A stretch of 33,038 bases of DNA from Verrucomicrobiales bacterium (GTDB lineage: Bacteria; Verrucomicrobiota; Verrucomicrobiia; Limisphaerales; UBA9464), in contig SXSK01000414.1 in assembly GCA_005793375.1 (NCBI GenBank), forward strand, positions 1 to 33,038. The letters run 5' to 3'. Positions 22,994 through 30,972 of the stretch are shown piece by piece; position 1 is the stretch's first letter; every line of letters starts with the position of its first letter. The notes under the pieces were generated by a model. That model did not search any database and was not told the origin of the DNA. It saw only the letters and a list, made by a program, of their open reading frames with translations. The position numbers and the translations under genes were made by a program.

Positions 22994-25135
22994 ATGAAGA
23001 AACCCAGAAGTTCTCATGCTGAACTCGAACCGCCTAAAGGCGGAACTCCGAACACCCCACAGACGGCCATTGACTGTGTTTGGAGTCCCGCCTTCAGGCG
23101 GCCCAGGCGCCATCCGAGGCAGAATGAACTCAGCCGCGCGGCGCTGGTACTGTTGTGTTGCTGGCTTTCCAGCATTCCCTCCCTGTTCGCTGCTGGCAGA
23201 AAGGTCATGGTGTTGGGTATTGATGGGATGGATCCCAAGCTGTTGCAGACGTTTGTCGAGCAGGGTCGCATGCCGAACTTCAAAGCCTTGATGGCAGAAG
23301 GAGATTTTCGACCGCTGCAAACCACCATGCCACCACAAAGCCCGGTCGCGTGGTCCACGTTCATGACCGGTATGGATCCAGGCGGGCACGGGATCTTTGA
23401 CTTCATCCATGTCGATCCATCGAAAATGGCGCCCTACTCCTCAATGGCACAGGCCGATCCCGGAGGCCGCCCGATCAACGCCGGCACTTGGTCCTTCCCG
23501 ACTTCTGGAGGAGGAGTCCACATACTGCGCAAGGGGACCACGTTCTGGCAGATGCTGGGCGAACGCGGACTACGTTCGACCATCTTTCGAATGCCGGTCA
23601 ATTTTCCTCCCGTCAAATCGCCAGGTCGCGCATTGGCGGGCATGGGAACGCCCGATCTCATCGGTTCCCTCGGCACCTTCTCGTTCTACGTAGATCACCG
23701 CAGTGACTGGCCGCCTTCAATTTCCGGCGGCGAGATTTACGGGGTGACCGTAACAAGCAACCGGGTCAGCGCCCAACTCAATGGACCGCCCAACACATTT
23801 CGCCGATTTCCCACTAAGGAAAGTCTGGACCTCCGCGAAAAAGGCCGCGCCGTCTCGATCGAATTTGAAAATCCAAAAATGACTCAAGATTTTGTGGTTC
23901 ATCTCGACTCGAAGGCGGGCGCGGCGAAGTTCGTTGTCGGAGATCAGGAGTTCATTCTGAAGGAAAAAGAATGGAGCGACTGGATCCATGTCGAGTTCGA
24001 AGCCATCCCGCATCTCATGACCGTGAGTTCAGCTGCCCGCTTCTACCTCAAGCAGCTCACTCCGAAATTTGAACTCTACGTCACCCCGTTGCAGATCGAT
24101 CCGGAAGACCCGGTCATGCCCATTTCGCACCCAACCGATTGGTCCAAGCAACTCTGCTCGCACTTGGGCCGTTATTATACCCACAACATCCCCGAGGACA
24201 CCCAGGCCTTCAACCACGGCGTATTCACGGCCCGCGAATTCTGGGAACAAATGATCTTCGCCTATGAGGAGCGGTCGCGCGCCATGGATTATTTGCTGAA
24301 ACATCAAGACGAGGATTTCCTGTTTGTTTATTTCGGGACGGTCGATCAGGGCTGCCACATGCTCTGGCACTTCATGGACCCCAGGCATCCCGGCCATGTG
24401 AAGGATGAATTGCTCAAAGACGGTATCGCAAAACTTTACGAGATGTTGGACATCCAGTTGGGGCGGGTCCGTGCAGCAATTGGAAAGGAAACGACGCTGG
24501 TCGTCATGTCGGACCACGGATTCGCCCCATTTTATTGGGAAGTAAACCTCAATACATGGCTGCTCGAACAGGGCTACATCACTCTCAAGGATCCTTCGAA
24601 ACAGGAATCCGGAGAATTTTTCTCCAACGTCGATTGGTCGCGGACAAAATGCTATGCAGCGGGTTTGAATGGCCTTTACATAAACCTCAAGGGACGGGAG
24701 AAGGGTGGCTCAGTCACGGCCGGTGCAGAATACGAAAACCTCATGGATCAACTCGAGAAGGCCCTGCTGGCAATGAAGGATCCTCGCAATACAAATTCCC
24801 CGGTTTCCCTGGTGACACGGCCCCGGCAAGATTTCCAGGGAGCTGAGAAGGACAAGGGTCCCGATATATTGGTCGGCTATAGTCGCGGTTATCGCAGTTC
24901 TTCAGACAGCCCGCTGGGATTGTTTCCAAAAGCCGCATTCGTGGATAACAAGAGCCCGTGGAGCGGCGACCACTGCATCGATTATCGGGTCGTACCAGGA
25001 ATTCTAGTCACCAACCGTCGCATTACGAGCCAGACACCGACGTTGGCGGATCTCACCGTGTCACTCCTGCATGAATATGGCGTCGCTCCAACCAAGGAGA
25101 TGATTGGTAAACAAGTTTTGGAACCCAAGAATTGA
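22994..25135 (+). CDS. Exported type I phosphodiesterase-like enzyme (alkaline phosphatase superfamily), paralogue 2, with repeat inserted in its N-terminus
   Basis: 713 aa from the ATG at 22994. Motifs parallel paralogue 1: metal D77 in VLGIDGMDPKLLQ, S116 in QSPVAWSTFMTG, YFGTVDQGCHMLWHF, D507-H508 in VVMSDHGFAPFYWEVN, and WSGDHC. It shares the insert region ending FELYVTPLQIDPEDPVMPISHP, almost identical to the same segment in paralogue 1. The N-terminus is unusual: a basic start, then about 24 residues encoded by a palindromic repeat (23030-23101), then a hydrophobic helix (ALVLLCCWLSSIPSLFA, about 50-66). The signal peptide may be read from a start inside or after the repeat, or the repeat may have lengthened its n-region in frame. 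No second helix as in paralogue 1, so it is probably released to the periplasm. The product likely works with paralogue 1. Confidence 0.9.
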   Translation: MKKPRSSHAELEPPKGGTPNTPQTAIDCVWSPAFRRPRRHPRQNELSRAALVLLCCWLSSIPSLFAAGRKVMVLGIDGMDPKLLQTFVEQGRMPNFKALMAEGDFRPLQTTMPPQSPVAWSTFMTGMDPGGHGIFDFIHVDPSKMAPYSSMAQADPGGRPINAGTWSFPTSGGGVHILRKGTTFWQMLGERGLRSTIFRMPVNFPPVKSPGRALAGMGTPDLIGSLGTFSFYVDHRSDWPPSISGGEIYGVTVTSNRVSAQLNGPPNTFRRFPTKESLDLREKGRAVSIEFENPKMTQDFVVHLDSKAGAAKFVVGDQEFILKEKEWSDWIHVEFEAIPHLMTVSSAARFYLKQLTPKFELYVTPLQIDPEDPVMPISHPTDWSKQLCSHLGRYYTHNIPEDTQAFNHGVFTAREFWEQMIFAYEERSRAMDYLLKHQDEDFLFVYFGTVDQGCHMLWHFMDPRHPGHVKDELLKDGIAKLYEMLDIQLGRVRAAIGKETTLVVMSDHGFAPFYWEVNLNTWLLEQGYITLKDPSKQESGEFFSNVDWSRTKCYAAGLNGLYINLKGREKGGSVTAGAEYENLMDQLEKALLAMKDPRNTNSPVSLVTRPRQDFQGAEKDKGPDILVGYSRGYRSSSDSPLGLFPKAAFVDNKSPWSGDHCIDYRVVPGILVTNRRITSQTPTLADLTVSLLHEYGVAPTKEMIGKQVLEPKN
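23030..23101 (+). repeat. Palindromic repeat inserted in frame in a coding sequence
   Basis: Arms at 23030-23055 and 23076-23101 are reverse complements at 23 of 26 positions, around a 20-nt loop. Each arm itself begins or ends with a small hairpin, CCGCC(T)...GGCGG, giving a cruciform-like shape. All three mismatches are transitions, so they remain pairable as G-U in RNA. The element lies inside the 5' part of the phosphodiesterase gene and adds codons without breaking the frame. It differs from the repeat at 2033 and 3909. Confidence 0.8.
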
Positions 25136-25145
25136 GGAAAACATC

Positions 25146-25337
25146 ATGTTCGAACCCAAAGTCAAATTGGACAAAGCGCTCTACGAAAAAATAAAGATGT
25201 ACGCATCCATCGCCGGCTATTCGTCGCCGGCGGAATTTGTTCACCACGCGCTGGAGAAGGAAATCAAACAGTTTGAAGGCGCCGATTCAGAGGAAGAAAT
25301 CCGGAAGAAACTGAAGGGGTTGGGCTACATCTCATAG
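25146..25337 (+). CDS. Small soluble protein (63 aa) with C-terminal LGY motif
   Basis: 63 aa, start ATG 25146 with a good ribosome site (TGAGGAAA) and 10 bases after the previous stop, so it is a genuine member of the operon. The first ~40 residues look like a ribbon-helix-helix or short helical-bundle domain (VKLDKALYEKIKMYA ... SPAEFVHHALEKEIKQF). The end is acidic then basic and reads EEEIRKKLKGLGYIS. That last segment resembles LRRLRALGYV of the sulfatase-fold protein and LARLKALGYV of the ASST fusion. It is too small to be an enzyme; an adaptor or regulator of the cluster is a guess. No family name is assigned. Confidence 0.8.
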   Translation: MFEPKVKLDKALYEKIKMYASIAGYSSPAEFVHHALEKEIKQFEGADSEEEIRKKLKGLGYIS

Positions 25338-25378
25338 CTCGATCCTGGCCACTCCCGCCGCACCGCAAACGCCATCGC

Positions 25379-26218
25379 ATGACTTCTGCCGCTTCCGCAC
25401 TCAACGCGGTGTTCAATCTGGTTTTCGGAGTTCTCTACGGGATGTTGAAATGGCTAGGGCCGTTCTGGTCGCTGACCGGTATCGCCTGCCTGACCGGAAT
25501 CTTGATGGTGTGGATCTTCGGCAAGGTTTCCAATCAAACCGCCATTGAAAGGACGCGCGACCGACTCAGCGCGGAATTAATCGGGCTGCGGCTATTCAAA
25601 GACGACCTCCGAGTGTTCTTTGGGATTCAATTCCAGGTCCTGGCGTGGACGTTTAAATACCTCCGCCATTCGATCGTTCCCATGTTAATTCTCATGGTGC
25701 CTACGGTCATCATCCTCATTCAACTGAATCTTCATTATGGGTTTCGCCCCTTGCGCACCGGTGAATCGGCCCTCGTGAAAGTGAAATTGCGAGCCGCCTC
25801 GGCAATGGCTGCGGAATCTTCGCTGACACTTCGAGCGCCAGAGAATCTCCAGGTCGAAACGCCAGGAGTTCACGTGCCAGATTTGAAAGAAATCTGCTGG
25901 CGGGTTCGCGGGGTCCGGGACGGGCGGTTCGATTTGATTGTCAGCGACGGCAAGGATTCGATCGCGAAACAAGTAGCTGTGGGCGGCCGATTGGAGGGCG
26001 TATCGACGATTCGCACGGGCGAAAGCTGGCTTTCCTGTTTGCTGAATCCCGGCGAAGCACCGATCCCGGTACAGTCGGTCATCGAGTCCATCGAAATCCG
26101 TTACCCAGAGCTCGACATCCTAATCCTGGGGAAACCAATGAATTGGCTCATACCGTTTCTCATCCTCTCGCTCGTGCTCGGTTTCGCCTTCAAGGGTGTC
26201 CTCGGCGTGAAGATCTGA
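25379..26218 (+). CDS. Multi-pass membrane protein, EMC3/Oxa1-like topology
   Basis: 279 aa. Hydrophobic helices at about 8-26, 30-48, 98-118 and 253-277; a charged segment (about 50-75, NQTAIERTRDRLSAELIGLR) between helices 2 and 3 could form a cytoplasmic helical hairpin; a ~130-residue soluble domain (about 120-250) lies between helices 3 and 4, probably beta-rich and outside. The order (helix, charged coil with RLFKDDLRVFF, helix, IPM/VPTVIIL) recalls the TMCO1/EMC3/DUF106 branch of the Oxa1 superfamily of membrane-protein insertases, but this is inference from topology and short patterns. It is the last gene of the plus-strand run, 41 bases after the 63-aa protein gene. It could insert or organise the membrane-bound enzymes encoded upstream. 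Confidence 0.75.
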   Translation: MTSAASALNAVFNLVFGVLYGMLKWLGPFWSLTGIACLTGILMVWIFGKVSNQTAIERTRDRLSAELIGLRLFKDDLRVFFGIQFQVLAWTFKYLRHSIVPMLILMVPTVIILIQLNLHYGFRPLRTGESALVKVKLRAASAMAAESSLTLRAPENLQVETPGVHVPDLKEICWRVRGVRDGRFDLIVSDGKDSIAKQVAVGGRLEGVSTIRTGESWLSCLLNPGEAPIPVQSVIESIEIRYPELDILILGKPMNWLIPFLILSLVLGFAFKGVLGVKI

Positions 26219-26262
26219 TCGGCGACTAATGTGCGGTAGGTTCAGCGTATTCTTGGCGGACA

Positions 26263-29031
26263 TTATTTGCCAACTGCCTCCGTGGCAGGTCTGGGCTGGG
26301 GATCGATTGGGCGTAGAGTGCGGCCGCTCAGTGCCGGGTGCTGAGGCGGAATCTTAGCCGCGCGGAATACGGCATACGTGTTCTTGCCCACAGGCTGTGG
26401 CTGTCCGCCATCTGCGGCTCGTACCTGCCCGGAGTACGGATCCCAAAATTCCCACACAATCTCGCCTTTCGTTGTCACCTCAAAAATTCGGCCATCAGCG
26501 CCAGAACAGATCAGGGTGTTGCCTCCAGGCAAGCGCCGTGCACCCGAGATGAACCCGCTATGGAACGACTTTTTGTCGGGCGCTTCGTATTTCCAAACCG
26601 GTTCCACGGGACCAAAGGGGCCTTTCTCGGGAACCACATAAGAACCGTCACGTTGTATCGGCGGTGCCCACTCCAAGACCGCAGAATACACTCCGGTCGA
26701 GGCCTTCGCGTTGTTGTTGAAAACCATGAGGTGCCCGGCGCCTGGAAAGCCTTTTTCAATCCATCGAATATCGTGCTGACCAAAGAGGGTCTGGTCCTCT
26801 TTGCCTCCCCTCGAATATGCCCGCGGGTTTCCCCAGCGATACAAGAGATCCCCACCCTTCTTCCAGCGCCCACCCGAATGTCCAGCAGCTTCAGCCGTCG
26901 TGGTGCTATGGTCAATAATCCAGATTTCATTATACCTCGGAGTGCTGAGGGCGATCTGGTCGAGTTCAGCATTGTACGCGACTGCGTTGATGTGCAAAAG
27001 ATCGGAGCCGATGTCGCTTTGCTTCGTGCCGGCGGGAACGTACCCCAATGCCTTGAGACGTGCTAGTTCCGCCGCGTCAACCTTGGGAGGCTCACCGTCG
27101 CCATTGATATCGATCAACTCAGGATGTTCGGATGGCTTGCCATAATTCGCCTTCTCCGCATCGTGATTCTGTATGAGATGATCCCACATGTGCCACTGCC
27201 ACACGATTCGGGCATCGTTGGGTCGTCGCGGTTCAATCTCGATGATGTGGTCAGGCCAAATCCCAACCTGCGGTGTCAGGTCTGGACGCCTCCCCGCTCG
27301 ATTGGCTTCTTTTGCACTCCGACTCTCCCACGCGATGGCCAGAATGTTTCCGTTCGGCAGCGGTTCAATGTCGTGATGCAACAAATGATTGGTCGTGGCG
27401 TATTTCCAATCCCAAAGAAGTTTTCCGTCCCACGAAAACTCCTGGATTCGACCGCCCTGTCCGCCTCCCTTGAAGAACTCAATCTTGGGTTCCCTGGCGC
27501 CGCGCAGCAAATTGCCGTTGTCCATCAGGTAAATCGTCCCAGACGGAGAGTAATCGCTCTTCCAAGTGTGAACCACGATACCCTGGGCATCGATCAAATA
27601 GGTCGTGTCGGAGAGGAGCGGTGCGTAGATCACATATCCTGGCTCCGCGCCGCCTGAGTTCAGACGCAGACCTCGAGGTTCGCTGGGTTTTTCAGGTTCT
27701 TTGGTTTCTTTGGCGACGACAGGGGGCGGTGTCTCCTTCGGTGTCACAGGGGCAAGCTTTGTGACGGTAGCGGCGGTTGCGGAATCCGTGATCGCCACGC
27801 CGGATGCAGGTAGAAGTGCCGTCGGAACGGCGCTGATGTTCCAAGTTAATCGGCTCAGCTTATCGTCATACTTCAGCAACACCTCATGACCCCACCCTTT
27901 GGTGGTCCTGTCGTAGCGCCGCACTTCTTTTTGATCGTCACTGGCCACATAAAGCTCGTCACGCTTGTCCCCATCCAGGTCGAGGAGGATCGAGGCATGT
28001 TCAAAGCCGCTGGATCCTGAATCGATCAACTCTTTGTCCCAAGGCCCGTTGCGGTACGAGCGCAGCAGCCAGAGCCCACTCTTGTTCGCGGCCGCCACGA
28101 TTTCCTTTTTCCCATCGCCATCCACATCGCCGACCGTTAGGAAACGACACAGGGTGTCATCCATCGTGACGACCAACTCGCCTCCGCGAGGGTCCGTAGT
28201 TGCCAAATAGCGCCGAATCTCGACTCGTCCCCCAGAAACCGCTTCCACCGAGACATACAATTCATCCCGACCGTCGCCATCCAGATCGGTGACCAGAATT
28301 TCTTTCGCGTGCCGATCACCGAGATCAGCAACAACGGTCCTACCTTGGCCTCGTGCCGGAACATAACGCACAACCTTTCCCGGTTGCGATGTTCCATCCA
28401 CCCGGTTCGGAGCGGTTGGCGTCGCATATACCTCCATTACCCCATCCCCGTCCATGTCCCCCAACTCGATCTCATGCACGACGGTTTCTGGTTGGCGATC
28501 CAGTTCCTCAACCTTGAATCGGGCCGCTGAATCGCGGCGCAACACCGCCACAACTCCCTGATCGTGAGTGGCGATGGCGATGGCCGCCTTCCCATCCCCA
28601 TAGATATTTCCCACTTCAGCGTCGCGCATCCGGCTAAACTGCCCCCCAAAATCGGCTTCCCAAAGGAGCTCGCGTGTCCCATTAGTGCGCCACAATTTAA
28701 CGAGGGCCTTGCTGCCGCCCACGGTCAGTAATCCTTCCGATTCATAGGCCATCGCCTTGTGGAACACATTGTTGTTCGTATCCTCCAGCGTGCGATGGGT
28801 CCATTGACCATCCCGACGGGTGAGGATTGCCAAGCGCCCAGGCATCGTCTTGGGTGTTCCGTCGTCGTTTTCACCAAGCACTGCCAGCGCCAGGACCAGC
28901 GAACGGTCACTTGACGGCGAGAGGCTGGTAGAACTAGGCCGCGAACAGGCGGTCAAAAGGAGGGCACTTCCAATCAGGATAAGTGCAGAATGACGAATGA
29001 CCTTATTCCTCAAAATTTGCAGTTCTGGCAC
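26263..29031 (-). CDS. VCBS/FG-GAP propeller - arylsulfotransferase (ASST) fusion lipoprotein
   Basis: 922 aa, GTG start at 29031. Lipoprotein signal: hydrophobic helix then LLLTAC with C29. Residues ~40-405 are an FG-GAP/VCBS propeller with calcium loops GDMDGDGVME (191), DLDGDGRDEL (249), DVDGDGKKE (302) and DLDGDKRDEL (351). A Pro/Glu/Lys-rich linker (about 412-455) leads to an arylsulfotransferase-type propeller (about 460-900): H552-H553-D in LHHDIEPLPNGN, H680 in LLHINAVAY, and H753 in GQHDIRWIEK. These three histidine sites match the ASST pattern in which a His accepts the sulfuryl group. LARLKALGYV occurs at about 656-665. ASST enzymes move sulfate between phenolic esters without PAPS, in the periplasm. 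Convergent with the plus-strand run, ending 44 bases from it; no clear terminator between. Confidence 0.9.
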   Translation of the reverse strand: MPELQILRNKVIRHSALILIGSALLLTACSRPSSTSLSPSSDRSLVLALAVLGENDDGTPKTMPGRLAILTRRDGQWTHRTLEDTNNNVFHKAMAYESEGLLTVGGSKALVKLWRTNGTRELLWEADFGGQFSRMRDAEVGNIYGDGKAAIAIATHDQGVVAVLRRDSAARFKVEELDRQPETVVHEIELGDMDGDGVMEVYATPTAPNRVDGTSQPGKVVRYVPARGQGRTVVADLGDRHAKEILVTDLDGDGRDELYVSVEAVSGGRVEIRRYLATTDPRGGELVVTMDDTLCRFLTVGDVDGDGKKEIVAAANKSGLWLLRSYRNGPWDKELIDSGSSGFEHASILLDLDGDKRDELYVASDDQKEVRRYDRTTKGWGHEVLLKYDDKLSRLTWNISAVPTALLPASGVAITDSATAATVTKLAPVTPKETPPPVVAKETKEPEKPSEPRGLRLNSGGAEPGYVIYAPLLSDTTYLIDAQGIVVHTWKSDYSPSGTIYLMDNGNLLRGAREPKIEFFKGGGQGGRIQEFSWDGKLLWDWKYATTNHLLHHDIEPLPNGNILAIAWESRSAKEANRAGRRPDLTPQVGIWPDHIIEIEPRRPNDARIVWQWHMWDHLIQNHDAEKANYGKPSEHPELIDINGDGEPPKVDAAELARLKALGYVPAGTKQSDIGSDLLHINAVAYNAELDQIALSTPRYNEIWIIDHSTTTAEAAGHSGGRWKKGGDLLYRWGNPRAYSRGGKEDQTLFGQHDIRWIEKGFPGAGHLMVFNNNAKASTGVYSAVLEWAPPIQRDGSYVVPEKGPFGPVEPVWKYEAPDKKSFHSGFISGARRLPGGNTLICSGADGRIFEVTTKGEIVWEFWDPYSGQVRAADGGQPQPVGKNTYAVFRAAKIPPQHPALSGRTLRPIDPQPRPATEAVGK

Positions 29032-29130
29032 AAAACCTACAGTAGCTTTTCACCTTGTTGTGGGGCAACACTATTACAACCGCAATTGCGGCTTGCCAAG
29101 GTCAGGCGAAGCACGGTTACTTGAATCACC

Positions 29131-29868
29131 ATGAATCGAATCCCTCCCTCCGAGATCGTCAATCAAAAGGGCGAACGGCTGGACTTTTCCTACCATCCCG
29201 GTGCACCGAACCAAGAGACGTTGGTCGTGCTGGGGCACGGCGTCACTGGCAACAAGGATCGACCGTTGCTGGTCGAACTGGCGAACCAACTCGCACGAAA
29301 TGGGATTCACGCACTCCGTTTTTCATTCTCCGGAAACGGTAATTCGGGCGGCTCTTTTGCCGAATCCACCATCACCAAAGAAGTCGGCGACTTAGGTTCC
29401 ATCCTGGACGCGTTGCCCGGTTGGCGGGTGGGTTACACAGGCCACAGCATGGGCGCGGCTGTTGGCGTTCTGAGAGCCAGCACGGATACCCGAATCCGCT
29501 TTCTGGTTTCCCTGGCAGGCATGGCTCACACCCACGCATTCGCACAACGCGAATTCAGTTCCGTCCCGCCCGGCACAGGCTGCATGTGGGATAAGCCAGA
29601 ATGCCCCCTATCCCAGGCGTACATGGACGATATGGCTCGCATCGGCAGCGTGCAGGAAGCCGCGAAAAAGGTACGTGTGCCCTGGTTATTCCTTCACGGA
29701 CTGACCGACGATGTGGTTCCACCCCAGGACTCGCAGGACCTTTATTCGGTGGCCGCCGAACCAAAGCAGCTGATCGAACTCCCCGAGGCCGACCATGTGT
29801 TCTCCGACGCCCACGCCTCTTCCATGGCCAACTCGGTGGTTGAGTGGGTGCAAAAACTCCAAAGCTGA
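29131..29868 (+). CDS. Alpha/beta hydrolase (serine hydrolase, esterase/peptidase-like)
   Basis: 245-aa cytoplasmic protein of the alpha/beta hydrolase fold. Landmarks: oxyanion-hole region VVLGHGVTGNKDRP (about 32-45), nucleophile elbow G104-H-S106-M-G108, acid residue in HGLTDDVVPP (D193/D194), and H222 in EADHVF. The FSFSGNGNSGG region with DLGSILDAL matches small serine hydrolases of the osmotically inducible C/YdeN-like type. Divergent from the ASST gene, with 99 bases between them. Start by ATG 29131; ribosome site weak. The substrate is not predictable; it may be unrelated to the neighbouring clusters. Confidence 0.88.
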   Translation: MNRIPPSEIVNQKGERLDFSYHPGAPNQETLVVLGHGVTGNKDRPLLVELANQLARNGIHALRFSFSGNGNSGGSFAESTITKEVGDLGSILDALPGWRVGYTGHSMGAAVGVLRASTDTRIRFLVSLAGMAHTHAFAQREFSSVPPGTGCMWDKPECPLSQAYMDDMARIGSVQEAAKKVRVPWLFLHGLTDDVVPPQDSQDLYSVAAEPKQLIELPEADHVFSDAHASSMANSVVEWVQKLQS

Positions 29869-29960
29869 ACTGGTCCCGTCGGTGACGCTTCCTCATAGGG
29901 GAGCAATGCAGCCGCTGAATTGAACGAAACGGATCCCCATCTCATCTCAACTATCCAATT

Positions 29961-30935
29961 ATGAACTATCGTTTCTTCGCCCTCATCTCGTGCACCCTGG
30001 CGCTCCTAGCAGGGTGCGGCGACAAGCCAGCGAACTCCGCAGTCTCACAGCCTGGTGCACCCAAATCGCAGGGCACCATCGGTGTGTCCTTGCTCACACT
30101 CGACAACCCATTCTTTAAGGTCATCGGCGACAACATTACTGCCGAAGGCAGGAAGCGGGGGTACGACTCCATCATCGTCAGTGGCGACAAAGACGTCGCC
30201 AAACAGGGGAATCAGATCAAGGATTTCATCGTCAAAAAAGTCAGCGCGATCGTCCTCAGTCCCTGCGATTCCAAGTCGATCATCCCCGTGATTCAGGAGG
30301 CGAATGCCGCCGGCATCCCTGTCTTCACCGTGGACATTCCGTGCAACGAACCCGGCGTGAAAATCGTGACCCAGATTGCCACCGACAACTATGGCGGAGG
30401 CAAGGAAGCCGGGCGCGCTATGATTGAAGCCCTGGGAGAAGCCGGAGGAAAAATTGCCGTTCTCCATTTCAAACAGGCCGAATCTTGCCTCCTGCGGGTC
30501 AAAGGTTTCCGAGAGGTCATCGACGCCCACAACGCCGGAGGACGCGCCAAGATCGAAATCGTCTCTGAACTCGAGAGCGGCGGCGCCAAGGACATGGGCT
30601 ACAAGGCAGCCGAAGATTCGTTGCAAGCGCACTCCGACTTGCGCGGTATTTTCGCGATCAACGATCCCGCCGCACTCGGTGCTCGTGCCGCCCTGGAAAA
30701 AGCCGGCAAAACACACGTATTGATCGTCGGTTTTGATGGTCAACCCGAGGGCAAGCAGGCAATCAAAGATGGGAAGATCTACGCTGACCCCATTCAGTTT
30801 CCGGACAAAATGGGCGTCCAAATCGTCGACGCGATCATTCGTCACTCCAAGGGAGAGACACTGCCCGCACAGATGCTGATTCCCACCAGCCTCTACCGCA
30901 AGGTGGACGCACAGAAGGATCCTGAACTTAAATAA
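29961..30935 (+). CDS. Sugar ABC transporter substrate-binding lipoprotein (RbsB-like)
   Basis: 324 aa. Lipoprotein signal LLAGC with C19. The mature protein is a type I periplasmic-binding fold of the ribose/xylose/galactose class: IGVSLLTLDNPFFKVIGDNI (beta-1/alpha-1), VKKVSAIVLSPCDS, NAAGIPVFTVDIP, IATDNYGGGKEAGRAM, LRGIFAINDPAALGA and VLIVGFDGQPEGKQAI are the usual ligand-pocket segments in order. Length is normal. It is the first gene of a unit with an AroE-like dehydrogenase and an RbsA/MglA-like ATPase, so it delivers a sugar or polyol to a membrane transporter. Whether the ligand is a pentose, inositol or another polyol cannot be decided from sequence alone. Confidence 0.93.
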   Translation: MNYRFFALISCTLALLAGCGDKPANSAVSQPGAPKSQGTIGVSLLTLDNPFFKVIGDNITAEGRKRGYDSIIVSGDKDVAKQGNQIKDFIVKKVSAIVLSPCDSKSIIPVIQEANAAGIPVFTVDIPCNEPGVKIVTQIATDNYGGGKEAGRAMIEALGEAGGKIAVLHFKQAESCLLRVKGFREVIDAHNAGGRAKIEIVSELESGGAKDMGYKAAEDSLQAHSDLRGIFAINDPAALGARAALEKAGKTHVLIVGFDGQPEGKQAIKDGKIYADPIQFPDKMGVQIVDAIIRHSKGETLPAQMLIPTSLYRKVDAQKDPELK

Positions 30936-30941
30936 CCCCCC

Positions 30942-30972
30942 ACTCATCGACTGACTCATCGACTGACTCATG
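30942..30972 (+). repeat. 12-bp tandem repeat at a gene start
   Basis: ACTCATCGACTG occurs at 30942-30953 and 30954-30965, followed by a partial third unit that contains the ATG of the next gene (30970). It fills the whole gap between the binding-protein stop and that start, where the ribosome site should be. Confidence 0.7.

Noticed and set aside
26219-26262. Bidirectional terminator between the convergent genes
   Set aside because: Only 44 bases, with no stem followed by a T-run on either strand.
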